Both the position numbers and the translations under genes were made by a program. A stretch of DNA of 49,702 nucleotides from contig NZ_NKTX01000019.1 in NCBI RefSeq assembly GCF_003207815.1, forward strand, positions 1-49,702, written 5' to 3'. Under the pieces are notes generated by a model. The model saw only the letters and a list, made by a program, of their open reading frames with translations, did no database searches and was not told where the DNA came from. The DNA is from Komagataeibacter oboediens. Lineage in GTDB: Bacteria > Pseudomonadota > Alphaproteobacteria > Acetobacterales > Acetobacteraceae. Shown here in pieces: positions 1 through 8,452 of the stretch (its first letter is position 1; each line of letters starts with the position of its first letter).

Positions 1-36
1 TTCAGCATGAAGGCCATCGTGAACCCGTTTCTCAGA

Positions 37-91
37 AAGGGGTCGTTTTTGGCTGCCTGTCCCCCTTCCGAAGGGGTCACTTTTCCATGCC
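37..91. repeat. Two 21-bp direct repeats, probable IS terminus
   Basis: Two units, at 37-57 and 71-91, share AAGGGGTC, a T-run and TGCC in the same order and lie 34 bp apart. Tandem repeats of this kind are typical of IS21-family ends, so this may be the edge of an element lying mostly outside the window. No IS21 transposase is visible here. The assignment rests on the repeat pattern only. Confidence 0.4.
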
Positions 92-415
92 GCTTAACAG
101 TATGAACGATGTCCCGCCTTTGGCCTGCGCTTTGGCCCGAGCCTCTCGCCGCCAGCGAAACACCAGACTTGGATGGATCCCATACTGTGCAGCCACCTCC
201 CTTATTGGGCGTCGGCTCTCGTAGGACGCGATGACCACTCGCGCGCGAAATTCAGGGGCGTGCCAGCGGCGGCGATCCGAAACGATCTCGATCCGCGAGG
301 CGTCCGCCAGCCTGTCCCGCTCGCCTGTCTCTCTACCGCTCCTTTGGAGCCTCTCTGCGGTACTACCTGCGACACTCGCAGGTAGTACCGCGTCCCTATC
401 TCTTAAATCGCTCAT
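77..415 (-). CDS. Transposase OrfA-like helix-turn-helix protein (IS66/IS3 type), probably a remnant
   Basis: This 112-residue frame carries a transposase OrfA helix-turn-helix at about residues 49-93. Key segments are RRRWHAPEFRARVV, the helix pair REVAAQYGIHPSLVFRWRRE, and a basic tail. This pattern is shared by IS66 OrfA and IS3/IS911 OrfA proteins, which bind the element ends before transposition. The C terminus (SFILLSGMEK) runs into the tandem repeats at 37-91, and no companion OrfB or OrfC follows on the minus strand within the window. It is therefore likely cut off or a chimera at an old insertion junction. The N-terminal 40 residues do not resemble anything I recognise and may not be native. 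The HTH assignment is fairly secure; the IS family is not. Confidence 0.55.
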   Translation of the reverse strand: MSDLRDRDAVLPASVAGSTAERLQRSGRETGERDRLADASRIEIVSDRRRWHAPEFRARVVIASYESRRPIREVAAQYGIHPSLVFRWRREARAKAQAKGGTSFILLSGMEK

Positions 416-418
416 GCT

Positions 419-583
419 TCATAGCTGAACAAGACCAGAAGTATTCAGCAAGGCGTCAGTCGCCGGGAGCTTACGCCGAAGGTTCCTCGGCGGTGTCTTG
501 CCCTTAGGACGGACTTCCTCGATCAGTGGTTTCCAGACAGACCAAGCCTGATCAGAAAAGACAGACTGCATCATGCTCATCAT
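419..583 (-). pseudogene. N-terminal fragment of an IS5-family transposase
   Basis: Read on the minus strand from the ATG at 583, the frame gives MMSMMQSVFSDQAWSVWKPL and then a segment ending KGKTPPRNLRRKL before a stop at 419-421, about 54 codons in all. Phrases like FSDQAW, PLIEE.RPKGKTPP and DLRR are the start of IS5-family transposases, which are normally about 250 or more residues. Resemblance stops near base 455, where the sequence changes into unrelated DNA next to the OrfA-like frame. This is a truncated stub with no catalytic residues. It belongs to a different IS5 subgroup from the remnant at 641-1386. Confidence 0.6.
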
Positions 584-640
584 AAACAGCTACGCAGTCC
601 GTTCTGTCATTCAAGGCCTAACAGGTCCGAGGCTCAGGAC

Positions 641-1386
641 TCATTCTTTGAGATAAAAAATGAAGCTTGCTGCGATCTGGATTGTAGACATGAAGGTGTG
701 ACCGCACCGGTCGTATCTGGTCACAACACGTCGCCGGTCTTGCGAACATGTTTTCGATAAGGTGGCGCTTTTTATACAGATGGCAGTTGTAAGGCGGTGT
801 TGATTGCCGGTTCTTTTTGGGGGGAATGCAGGCGGTAATATTCTGTCTGGCGAGAGACCACCTGATCCGGTTGCTGTCATAACTTCGGTTACCGATGGCT
901 TCCGCTGTTTCCTCCGGCAGGTCCATCAGAAAAAACATCTGCCCTTTGAAGTCACTGACCTGTCCAGCAGTCAGATGCAGGCGGACAGGTCGGCTCTGGA
1001 CATCACACACGGTATGCTGCTTTGAGTTCAGTCCACCTTCTGCTCGTCCGATATGGCAGGAAAAGTCCTTTTTTGAGCAGGGAGACCGCTGTCCGATGCG
1101 CTTCGGGATATGTTGCATCGATCATCAGGCATTTTGATCGACCCGTTCTTTCACTCAAAGCTGCAAAGATCCGGTCGAAAAATCAAGACGGCTCCAGCGG
1201 ACGAATCGGTTATATAAGGTCTTATGCGGACCTGACGCTTCCGGCACATCTTTCCTCTGCAAACCGTTACGAATTACATACACGATTCCATTGAGCACCC
1301 GGCGGTCATCCAGGCGCGGCACGCCGAGAGCCAGAGGAAAATACGGTGCAATCCTCTCCCATTTGGCTCCTAAACAGCAAAAACAT
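641..1386 (-). pseudogene. Frameshifted IS5-family transposase
   Basis: Transposase sequence can be read over most of this stretch but only by changing frame several times. From the 5' end: an ATG at 1386 out of frame with the following WERIAP; then DDRRVLNGIVYVIRNGL, HKTLYNRFVRWSRLD, CLMIDAT; then GGLNSKQHTVCD, LTAGQVSDFKG, YDSN.IR, CIPPKKNR, LYKKRHLIENMFAR; finally, in another frame, RRVVTRYDRCGHTF up to a stop at 641. These are the ordered signatures of IS5-family DDE transposases, including the ENMF segment near the last catalytic Glu. At least two or three frameshifts make it inactive. A weak inverted pair, GAGCCTGTGAATCA at 1401-1388 and GAGGCTCAGGACTCA at 629-643, may be the old element ends. 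Confidence 0.75.
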
Positions 1387-1556
1387 GTGATTCACAGGCT
1401 CATCCCTCACGAGGACCTGTGAACCACGGAACACCGCTCAATTCAATAAATTAATAGATCCTGAACCTAAGAGGTCTTGACGTCTGCTCAAATATAAGAA
1501 ACCGTTTAATTATTACCGTATTTTCGCAAGAGAAAATTTTATATTATATTTATATT

Positions 1557-2693
1557 TTAACTGTCTCGATACCAGCGGAGAAAAGAATTGAATGTGTTGC
1601 GTCCCCGTCTGAAAAGTGCTGTCCGACGATCATATCCCCAAAACATTCTGTGATCTGAACGTTTTTTCTGTTGGGTGTATATTATATCAATTAAAGATTC
1701 TGGAGATTTGATAATTGAATCCAAAATATTTTGACTAATGCACTCGACCCTTGTGTGTTTGCTTATTTTCTTCACAACATGCTGATATTTATTTATGTAG
1801 GCCTGAATTTCTGTAAGGTTGGCAACAGTAAAGTTGTCAGCCATCATATATAATGATTCATTTACACTCCGTGTGTCATTATGACGATCCAGTTTAAGAA
1901 AAGGAAATTTTTTCTTAAAATACGGAAAATGTATAAATTGTTCTACGGCCAGTCGTATGAGAAATCTTTTTTCTAATACGTTTGTATCCTTCAGAAAGGG
2001 ATGGTTTTCATAATAAATCGCATCGCAGAAGCTGACGTCCTCGACGTCTTCCCAAAGATTTCTGATGTCTTCAGTGAGTCCAAAATGGAACCAGTCACTG
2101 TAATGAAAAGGCATCCTGTACAAAGTTAATGGATTTATTGTAAATATCTCAGGAATTAATATTCTCTGTGTGAAAGAAGCATAATGGCGGCGTACATCAT
2201 GAGCATGTCTTTTGTAAACATCAATAAATTTTTTGCTCATCAGGCATAGGTCATTCCTTATGCGGAGCGCATATTTCCTTGATGCGTATTTTAGGCCTGC
2301 TTTTGCCGATTGTATCTGCAGATTTATGTTATTTAAGCTCTGTGTATCATTTTTTATAGGGGGCAGCGGAAGCGCATCGGGCGCCTTGATAACGATGTCT
2401 GCGGTATCGAATAAAACCTTTAAGGCTTCTTTTCGTATCGTATCAATTTTAAAGGCAGCATATGCTACTTCAGGCAGAACATTCTCCCCGGTATTTATTG
2501 AAAAGTCTATAAAATCAGAGGATGAAATGGAAACAATGATTTCTGCTTCAGGAAACATCTGGCGCCAATGGCGACATATCAGGGCAGATTCCTGTATGTT
2601 CTTTTGCAGCCATGGACCCTGTATGACAATAGAAAGCGGTTCGCCATTTTGATGGATATTATTCAGGTCATTGACGTCAAAATGGTAAACCAC
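1557..2693 (-). CDS. WavE-family lipopolysaccharide/capsule glycosyltransferase-like protein
   Basis: The 378-residue product opens with LSIVIQGPWLQKN followed by a segment on picking a response to EAEIIVS, the hallmark of the WavE family (named after Vibrio cholerae LPS core synthesis), which are thought to be glycosyltransferases. A charged middle region (RIRNDL, YRMPFHYSDWFHFG, DIRNLW) fits the family's conserved core. There is no signal peptide or membrane segment, so it is expected to act in the cytoplasm or at the inner membrane. The start is a GTG with AGGA nine bases upstream. It follows the nucleotidyltransferase gene by 27 bp and is the last gene of that unit. Composition is striking: two 60-base lines inside it (1801-1860 and 1861-1920) have 22 and 18 G+C, far below later genes, which suggests recent acquisition. 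Family call good; substrate unknown. Confidence 0.7.
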   Translation of the reverse strand: MVYHFDVNDLNNIHQNGEPLSIVIQGPWLQKNIQESALICRHWRQMFPEAEIIVSISSSDFIDFSINTGENVLPEVAYAAFKIDTIRKEALKVLFDTADIVIKAPDALPLPPIKNDTQSLNNINLQIQSAKAGLKYASRKYALRIRNDLCLMSKKFIDVYKRHAHDVRRHYASFTQRILIPEIFTINPLTLYRMPFHYSDWFHFGLTEDIRNLWEDVEDVSFCDAIYYENHPFLKDTNVLEKRFLIRLAVEQFIHFPYFKKKFPFLKLDRHNDTRSVNESLYMMADNFTVANLTEIQAYINKYQHVVKKISKHTRVECISQNILDSIIKSPESLIDIIYTQQKKRSDHRMFWGYDRRTALFRRGRNTFNSFLRWYRDS

Positions 2694-2720
2694 TTGCGAT
2701 TGTCCTATGGGATCTAAATA

Positions 2721-3476
2721 TTATTTGTTCAAATATAAGAATTTTTCTTCAAATTCTTTACCACCATCTTTGGTCAGGGCTTCATATTCGGCTGGCACCC
2801 CACAAAAAATGACATTTTCTTTTGGAATGACCGTATAGCGAATGTCTTTTCCGATCTTGATCAGGTGATTGTAAATCGGGGCGACATATAGCTCATTTTT
2901 GCTCGGGTTTTTCCGCTCTTCATCCAGTGCCCAGCGGAAGTCGCTGATTGTGGCGAACTGATACAGGCCCGTGCAGCAGAAGTGCGAGATCGGTTCTTTT
3001 TCCGTCGTGCGGGTGACCCGGTTCTGGTCGCTTCCGTCGCTTTCGACAAATGACCAGTTATCCCCTTCACCGACAAAGGTTTCCAGATACCCATCTCCCT
3101 GTGCGGCTTTTGGCGGGAATGTAAAGCCAGGGCGGAAGGTATCGATATTGAAAATGGTCATGCCTGTGGGACCGGCCTCTGTAACGCCATCCAGTCCCCG
3201 TTCAACCGTTTCCGCCTGCCCTGCTGTCATCTCGTCCAGAATGACGAGACGCGCGTTGGTGACGCCAAGAGCTGCCAGACGCTGACGGACAAAGTCAGGC
3301 GTATCGAACTCCTTGCGCATGATAAAAGTAAAGGTGTCCTGCCGACCTGCCTTCAGGAAGCCCATGACTGAATAGTCAAAGCAGGTGTAGTTGCCAAGCG
3401 GCAGCATATATTTGGGTCTGTCATAACCGGCTTCACGGAAACGGCGGCTCATCCCAACCATTGGAAATATAATCAT
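2721..3476 (-). CDS. Sugar-phosphate nucleotidyltransferase-like protein
   Basis: This 251-residue protein starts MIIFPMVGMSRRFREAGYDR followed by PKYMLPLG, the nucleotide-binding signature (G-x-S-x-RF...G-x2-PK-x2-L-P) of sugar-nucleotide pyrophosphorylases. NIDTFRP near residue 110 occupies the place of the metal-binding Asp, and CCTGLYQF near 170 fits the sugar-binding strand. Such enzymes join an NTP and a phosphorylated building block to give an NDP-activated donor and pyrophosphate. It is shorter than RmlA-type enzymes and lacks a left-handed beta-helix, as in capsule-locus versions. The start overlaps the stop of the preceding gene (ATGA), and GGAG sits eight bases upstream, so translation is probably coupled. 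The actual substrate cannot be read from sequence. Confidence 0.7.
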   Translation of the reverse strand: MIIFPMVGMSRRFREAGYDRPKYMLPLGNYTCFDYSVMGFLKAGRQDTFTFIMRKEFDTPDFVRQRLAALGVTNARLVILDEMTAGQAETVERGLDGVTEAGPTGMTIFNIDTFRPGFTFPPKAAQGDGYLETFVGEGDNWSFVESDGSDQNRVTRTTEKEPISHFCCTGLYQFATISDFRWALDEERKNPSKNELYVAPIYNHLIKIGKDIRYTVIPKENVIFCGVPAEYEALTKDGGKEFEEKFLYLNK

Positions 3477-5092
3477 GAACAGGACTCCATCATATTCTTC
3501 AGTCGGAATGTGTTGGCAAGTATCGCCTTCTGCCGCCGCTTGTCTGTTGTGTGCAGGGGAAGCATGCTCAAAAATAGCAGGGCCGTCATGGCAATGGCGG
3601 AACGATCCATGCAGGCATAGTTGCCTGCCTTCCGGCTTTTATAGATATCCAGAAGGCGTTGACGTGTGGGACCTATATCAAACGAGAGATCCAGATCGTA
3701 ATCCGCAGATGTGAGATCAAACCTGTCCGCGATCAGGAAATCATAAAGCCCAAAGACCGAATGCCCCAGCTTGGAGATATCATACCGGGCATCGCCAAAC
3801 ATGGTGATGCGTCCGTTTGATAGCATACCGCGCGGATCGACAACGCTGACGCGCTTGGAGCGGAAATTATAGAAGATGTTCCCAAAATGGAAATCGCCAT
3901 GCCACATGGTGATATCATCAAGTGAGGTCGGCACGATGGCCGAGATCAGTTCTTCCCCCAGCGTCCGTAACGATGGTGCCAGTTTCCCGCCGTAACGCCA
4001 TTCCTTTGTCAGCGAAATATCATTATCCCGCGCAAAGGTTTCCAGACGATGCGCCGTCTTGCCCTTGATCATGTCATTGAAAAACAGGGAAGGATAGTCA
4101 TCCCCGATTTCATAGTTCCGGGGGCGGATGCCCTGCATTTTTTCAAGGAAATCTAGGCAGCTATCCATCATGATTTCCCAAATATGCCCCGGCAGGTTGC
4201 CAAAGCAGTACAGTTCGGACATCAGAGGAAAGAACAGGTATTCCAGTTCATAGGAATATGTTTCTTTTTCGCCGGCATCAATGAAATGCGGGGTATAAGG
4301 CCGCAATTGCGGTGGAAGATGCTGAAACCACTCGGCTTCCGCAAAGATCTTGCGCTGGGGCAGACCTGTCTTGACAACAGAACGGCCGTCACTGGTTATG
4401 CTGTTGAACGACCGTGCCAGCAGTTCCTGACATCGGGACTGGTGATAGGTGTACAGATGACCGAAATCCAGCCAGGTAATGTCATATACCGGTTCCATGG
4501 TATATGACGCTGAATATGCATTCAGGGCCTCTATGAAGCCTTGGCCGTTTTCCAGGGTCGTATTGACGATTTTCTTGAAGTGCCCTGCTTCGTGGAAATT
4601 GAACAGGCCTGCCACGATATCGGTGGTCCGTTCCGCATCCCGCTGATATTCATGGAATACGTATCGTCCATCAATGACTTCGCATTCACTCCATCGTGCC
4701 AGGTGATGGGTGCTGCCGACTGCAAAACCGTTGGCTGGCCAGGTTGATTGCGTATCAATCAATGTATCGCCAAACAGGATATATACGTTGTCGCCAGCTT
4801 TTATGGAATTGAGGCCCTGCGCAATACTCTGCAGCACGGATGCCGTGGCTGGCACGCGTTCAATCAGGATATTCGCAGCCTTGATACGCTCGACATCATA
4901 ATGTGGCAGTACATAGCTTTCGGGCAGCACCATGATGGGTTGCGCATCCATCGCCGCGGCCATCTTCAGTTGGTCTTCGTACAGACGACGACCCCCATTG
5001 GGCAGGAAAGCAGGCGGCAGATTTCCGAATTCGGCAATCAGTTCCGGGCAGATGTAAGCGCCGCTTAGAATAATGAAATAAGCGCCTGACAT
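3473..5092 (-). CDS. Nucleotidyltransferase-kinase fusion protein
   Basis: The 539-residue product has two parts. Residues 1-230 look like a nucleotidyltransferase fold: FIILSGAY, a PAFLPNGGRRLYEDQ segment in the place of the PK.L.P loop, and VYILFGDTLIDT for the metal-binding Asp strand. Residues from about 250 to the end look like an aminoglycoside-phosphotransferase/choline-kinase domain, with the catalytic loop WHGDFHFGNIF and the metal-binding VVDPRG near 395-425. The first half lacks the G-x-R-Basic signature of typical enzymes, so it may use an unusual substrate or be degenerate. The gene begins inside the stop of the HAD gene (TAATG) and ends inside the start of the next gene (ATGA). 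A fused kinase plus nucleotidyltransferase beside a phosphatase suggests sequential phosphorylation and activation of a small capsule substituent. That pathway is inferred. Confidence 0.65.
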   Translation of the reverse strand: MSGAYFIILSGAYICPELIAEFGNLPPAFLPNGGRRLYEDQLKMAAAMDAQPIMVLPESYVLPHYDVERIKAANILIERVPATASVLQSIAQGLNSIKAGDNVYILFGDTLIDTQSTWPANGFAVGSTHHLARWSECEVIDGRYVFHEYQRDAERTTDIVAGLFNFHEAGHFKKIVNTTLENGQGFIEALNAYSASYTMEPVYDITWLDFGHLYTYHQSRCQELLARSFNSITSDGRSVVKTGLPQRKIFAEAEWFQHLPPQLRPYTPHFIDAGEKETYSYELEYLFFPLMSELYCFGNLPGHIWEIMMDSCLDFLEKMQGIRPRNYEIGDDYPSLFFNDMIKGKTAHRLETFARDNDISLTKEWRYGGKLAPSLRTLGEELISAIVPTSLDDITMWHGDFHFGNIFYNFRSKRVSVVDPRGMLSNGRITMFGDARYDISKLGHSVFGLYDFLIADRFDLTSADYDLDLSFDIGPTRQRLLDIYKSRKAGNYACMDRSAIAMTALLFLSMLPLHTTDKRRQKAILANTFRLKNMMESCS

Positions 5093-5493
5093 TATACCTG
5101 CTCGCGTTCAAGAAGACTGACGATCTGATCGTAGCTCAACGTACGGAATTCAGATGGACGGATGGCCTTGTCATCAATGTAGAAGCCATCGTGACCACAC
5201 CACGGTTTACCGACGATAATCGAATCATACGGAACATCGTGCCGATCCAGCCATTCGGTAATGACCGGCAGCGTATGTTTCACAATGGCGGAAATGTCAC
5301 CCTTGTACGTACGCATGTTGCGGCTGGTATGAATGGTAATATGAAATCCGTTCTTTTTATATTCGCGGATTTTCTCAATGATTTCCATGACAGGCGTTGC
5401 GTTGCTGTATTTTTTCACGGGATCACTGGATTGATCTTCGTTTTCATATGGCCTGCAGATCGTATGATCCAGGTCGATTACAAGATTCTTCAT
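5092..5493 (-). CDS. HAD-family phosphatase, capsule-biosynthesis type
   Basis: I start this protein at the ATG at 5493, because GGAGG lies four bases upstream and the HAD core begins at once: MKNLVIDLDHTIC, where DLDHT is the catalytic DxDxT-type motif I (nucleophile Asp8, acid/base Asp10). HTSRNMRT is motif II, KPWCGHDGFYIDDKAI supplies the motif III Lys and the motif IV acidic pair. The 133-residue length without a cap domain fits small HAD phosphatases found in capsule loci. It would remove a phosphate from a precursor in the cytoplasm. Its last codon overlaps the start of the nucleotidyltransferase-kinase gene. A longer frame upstream to 5568 has no ribosome-binding site and no HAD homology. 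Confidence 0.75.
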   Translation of the reverse strand: MKNLVIDLDHTICRPYENEDQSSDPVKKYSNATPVMEIIEKIREYKKNGFHITIHTSRNMRTYKGDISAIVKHTLPVITEWLDRHDVPYDSIIVGKPWCGHDGFYIDDKAIRPSEFRTLSYDQIVSLLEREQV

Positions 5494-5575
5494 TTTGCCT
5501 CCATGTTTACTATGAGAACGATCCTGTCTGGGGCTGGTTGATAATGTTATCCCCATCATTGTATTCATGGAGAAT

Positions 5576-5596
5576 AAATTGATTATGAATCAATTT
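5576..5596 (-). terminator. Perfect 9-bp hairpin between wza-like and HAD genes
   Basis: AAATTGATT, a three-base loop ATG, and AATCAATTT form a perfect stem. Read on the minus strand it is followed by a weak T-rich stretch (TTTATTC). It sits 41 bp after the wza-like stop and could be a terminator or attenuator separating export from the biosynthetic cassette. The stem is AT-only apart from two pairs, so it may be weak. Confidence 0.4.
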
Positions 5597-5636
5597 TTCC
5601 ATTATATTTCGCCAGAGAGATATCTTTACGGAATGT

Positions 5637-6983
5637 CTATCTGGCAAGGCCCCCCATGGATGTTCCTGGGGACAGAATGGTCGTAATCAGACCAAAGAAT
5701 TTATAAAACTTATTACTTGCCGAGTTGGCAATGTAGATAAGATCTTGGTCCCGCATCATGAATTTATCCGCCAGGAAGTAACTGGCGGGGTTCATCATGT
5801 CCAGCTGATAGACCACCGGCGCCGTCGTGGCCTTATCATCGATCGGCATGCCAAGGCGGCGGACGATATCGGCATTTTCAAAACGGAACAGATAAACGGC
5901 GTTGGGATCGGCGCGTGAATCCTGCGGGCCGCCATTACGCGCGATGGCTTCTGCCATGGTCAGGGTCGGCATGGTGAACTGGGTCTGGCTGACATGGCCA
6001 CTGGCCCCGAAAACCGTATAGCTGCGGGGCTTGAAGGTCAGCTGTACCCGGTCCCCCGGTTGCATCAGGATGTTCTGCGCAGGCGTATTCTCGATGGTCT
6101 TGAGCGGCAGTTCAGCAATCTTGCCATTGCGCGTCAGACGGACCAGATAATCCTCATCTGGCTGGTGGGACTGGCTTGCGCCACCGGCAAGGGCGATGAC
6201 ATCCAGAATGCGTTCCCTGTTGGGGGTCAGGGCCACGCGGCTTGGCCGGCGTACACCGCCATAGACCATGACCGAATTGGCGATATCGGCCGCGATGCGT
6301 ACCAGTACCTGCGGCGAGAGGGACTGCTGCTTCAGCCGGGCCTTGATGGCTTCCGCCACCTCTATGGTGGTCATGCCGGCAACATGGATTTCCCCGGCAT
6401 AAGGCACCCGGATATTGCCGCTGGCATCAACGCTGAGCGGGGGCAGGTTCGATCCCGTAGACGTGCTGGGCATTGTGCTGGCGCCACCGGATGATGTCGT
6501 CGAGGCCATCATGCTTGCGCCGCTCAGGCTGAACAGTGCGCTGCCGACTTCATATATCGAAACCTGCAGGATGTCGCCCGGGCCAACCCTGTCATTATGG
6601 GTGTAACTGACTGGCGTATTATCCGCATCCAGACTGCTGAACAGCGGTGGATCCTCACTGGCGAGCAGGGTAATGAGGTCCGGGCTGACCTGCACGATCG
6701 CATAGCCTACCGTATTGCGCTTGGGGTCACGCTGGGCATGGTTGACCTGTGCTTCCGTCGGGCCGCTATACGGTAACGAATCGCAGCCTGTCAGTAGCAG
6801 AAGGGCTCCACCAACCGCCGCAAAATGCCGACCTTTTCGAACTCGCCGTAGAACTGAATCCAGATTTTTCGGAAGACAGGAAATGGTCAAGGCAACACCG
6901 CGACTGGAGGTTGAGTGAAGGCGGAGAACAGGGCTGAAGGTATCTACCATGCATTGTGCATGTCTGACGTGTTCGGTCGGCAA
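5637..6983 (-). CDS. Polysaccharide export outer-membrane lipoprotein (Wza/GumB-like)
   Basis: The product has a lipoprotein signal AAVGGALLLLTGC followed by a Poly_export domain (RVGPGDILQVSIYEVG, then DASGNIRVPYAGEIHVAGMT with VAEAIKARL) and SLBB-type repeats (VMVYGGVRRPSRVAL, NILMQPGDRVQLTFKPRSYTVFG). These proteins form the outer-membrane channel for capsular or exopolysaccharide such as xanthan or acetan. Between the start of the export domain and its second half lies a low-complexity Ser/Thr/Gly stretch (about residues 150-180). The lipobox Cys is about 67 residues from the first possible ATG, too far for a signal peptide; a TTG or downstream start is likely but I see no clear ribosome-binding site. 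No Wzc/GumC kinase partner is next to it. Confidence 0.85.
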   Translation of the reverse strand: MPTEHVRHAQCMVDTFSPVLRLHSTSSRGVALTISCLPKNLDSVLRRVRKGRHFAAVGGALLLLTGCDSLPYSGPTEAQVNHAQRDPKRNTVGYAIVQVSPDLITLLASEDPPLFSSLDADNTPVSYTHNDRVGPGDILQVSIYEVGSALFSLSGASMMASTTSSGGASTMPSTSTGSNLPPLSVDASGNIRVPYAGEIHVAGMTTIEVAEAIKARLKQQSLSPQVLVRIAADIANSVMVYGGVRRPSRVALTPNRERILDVIALAGGASQSHQPDEDYLVRLTRNGKIAELPLKTIENTPAQNILMQPGDRVQLTFKPRSYTVFGASGHVSQTQFTMPTLTMAEAIARNGGPQDSRADPNAVYLFRFENADIVRRLGMPIDDKATTAPVVYQLDMMNPASYFLADKFMMRDQDLIYIANSASNKFYKFFGLITTILSPGTSMGGLAR

Positions 6984-7327
6984 ATATCTATGGAAAGGCT
7001 TTTTATCACGTCATATTTTAACTGGCTACGCTAATTAGTTGAGGTGGTTGCCGCCCTGTAGATAGCAGAAAACCGCGCGAACAGACAGTCTGCCACCCAT
7101 GTCTGGCAACAGGATGGCAATTCCGGAATCTGTTATGGGAATTGAAGAAATTCTGTCCCGGGCCACAGGGATTACGGCTGGACCAGCTTTGTGCATGGCG
7201 GTCTGCAACAGCAATGTAGATAATATTTTAAGTGGGTAACAGGTATGCAGGAAGCGTGGTGTCAGCAGGGCAGGACGCGTGGCGTACAGGATCAGGACAT
7301 CCCTTCTGCCGGAACCGGCCTGTTCTG
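6984..7327. other. 344-bp gap with no recognised gene
   Basis: The stretch lies between two minus-strand genes, so it should hold the promoter of the export-protein gene; an AT-rich spot at about 7010-7035 is the best candidate place. I see no tRNA, riboswitch, IS or convincing small gene. Small open frames here lack ribosome-binding sites. Confidence 0.5.
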
Positions 7328-8314
7328 CTAACCATCATATCCGTGGGGGTGCCTTTTGCGCCAGTTCAGGGCCGTTCCGACGATGGAATCAATATGCCGG
7401 TATCTGGGCTGCCACCCCGTATCCATGCGGATCCGCGATGAATCGGCCACCAGAATGGCCGGGTCTCCCGGGCGGGGCGGGGCCCATTCCCATGGTATCC
7501 TGCATCCGCTTACACGTTCCACGCTCTCGATGACTTCAAGGTTGGTCAATCCCCGCCCATTGCCCAGATTGTAGGCGACCGATCTCGTGTCCAACTGGTC
7601 GATCACGCGGATATGCGCATCCGCCAGATCGGTCACATGGACATAGTCCCGGATGCACGTGCCATCCCGTGTACTGTAATTGCTGCCAAATATTTGCAGG
7701 GAGGACTGCAACCCCAGCGCCGTATCGATGGCAAGGGGTATGAGGTGGGTTTCCGGGCGATGATCTTCTCCCAGCCGTCCCTTCGGGTCGGCGCCGGCAG
7801 CGTTGAAATACCGCAGGCAGGCAGTGCGCATTCCATAAACACGGTCAGCCCACAGCAGGGCGCGTTCGATGAAGAACTTGCTGTCACCATAGGGGGACGC
7901 CGGGTTAACCGGCGCATCATCCATAATCCGCGACAGATCACGTTCATTACTGAACAGCGCCGCCGTGGAAGAAAAGACAAAGCGTTTTACCTGATGGGAT
8001 GTACATGCCTCGATCAGGTTCAGGGAACTCATGATATTGTGCCGCAAATAGTGGAACGGCTCCGTAATGGAGCACCCGACCGATGACAGGGCGGCAAAGT
8101 GGAACACCACGTCCCAGCTATCCTGCGTTACGGCGTCATGTGTCGCCTGCGCATTGCTCAGGTCGACATGCCGGAACCGGACCCCATCGGGGATGGCAGC
8201 ACGATGACCCGTGCTGAGGTCATCCAGCACGACAACGTCATGCCCTGCATCCAGCAGGCTTATGACCACATGGCTCCCGACATACCCCGCCCCACCTGTA
8301 ACAAGACATTTCAT
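7328..8314 (-). CDS. galE: UDP-glucose 4-epimerase
   Basis: This 328-residue extended short-chain dehydrogenase interconverts UDP-glucose and UDP-galactose with tightly bound NAD. The Rossmann motif GGAGYVGSH is at residues 7-15, the FSSTAALF strand carries the catalytic Ser/Thr near 115-117, and the catalytic pair is Tyr142 and Lys146 in PYGDSK. LRYFNAAGADP and a C-terminal RPGDPAILVADSSR agree with GalE rather than other epimerases. It lies on the same strand as the export gene but 344 bp away. It would feed UDP-galactose into exopolysaccharide or lipopolysaccharide. Other members of this family act on UDP-GlcNAc, which sequence alone does not exclude. Confidence 0.85.
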   Translation of the reverse strand: MKCLVTGGAGYVGSHVVISLLDAGHDVVVLDDLSTGHRAAIPDGVRFRHVDLSNAQATHDAVTQDSWDVVFHFAALSSVGCSITEPFHYLRHNIMSSLNLIEACTSHQVKRFVFSSTAALFSNERDLSRIMDDAPVNPASPYGDSKFFIERALLWADRVYGMRTACLRYFNAAGADPKGRLGEDHRPETHLIPLAIDTALGLQSSLQIFGSNYSTRDGTCIRDYVHVTDLADAHIRVIDQLDTRSVAYNLGNGRGLTNLEVIESVERVSGCRIPWEWAPPRPGDPAILVADSSRIRMDTGWQPRYRHIDSIVGTALNWRKRHPHGYDG

Positions 8315-8452
8315 GGTCGGGGTCGGTTTCCCTGTCAGGCCGGAATGTAGGGAGGGTAGAAAGAGCCGTAAAACCTACAGGATATGGCCATTGGCAGCAA
8401 TGTACGGCCTTATGCCTGTCCTGCGCGATAATGACGGACTGGCACAAACGGG

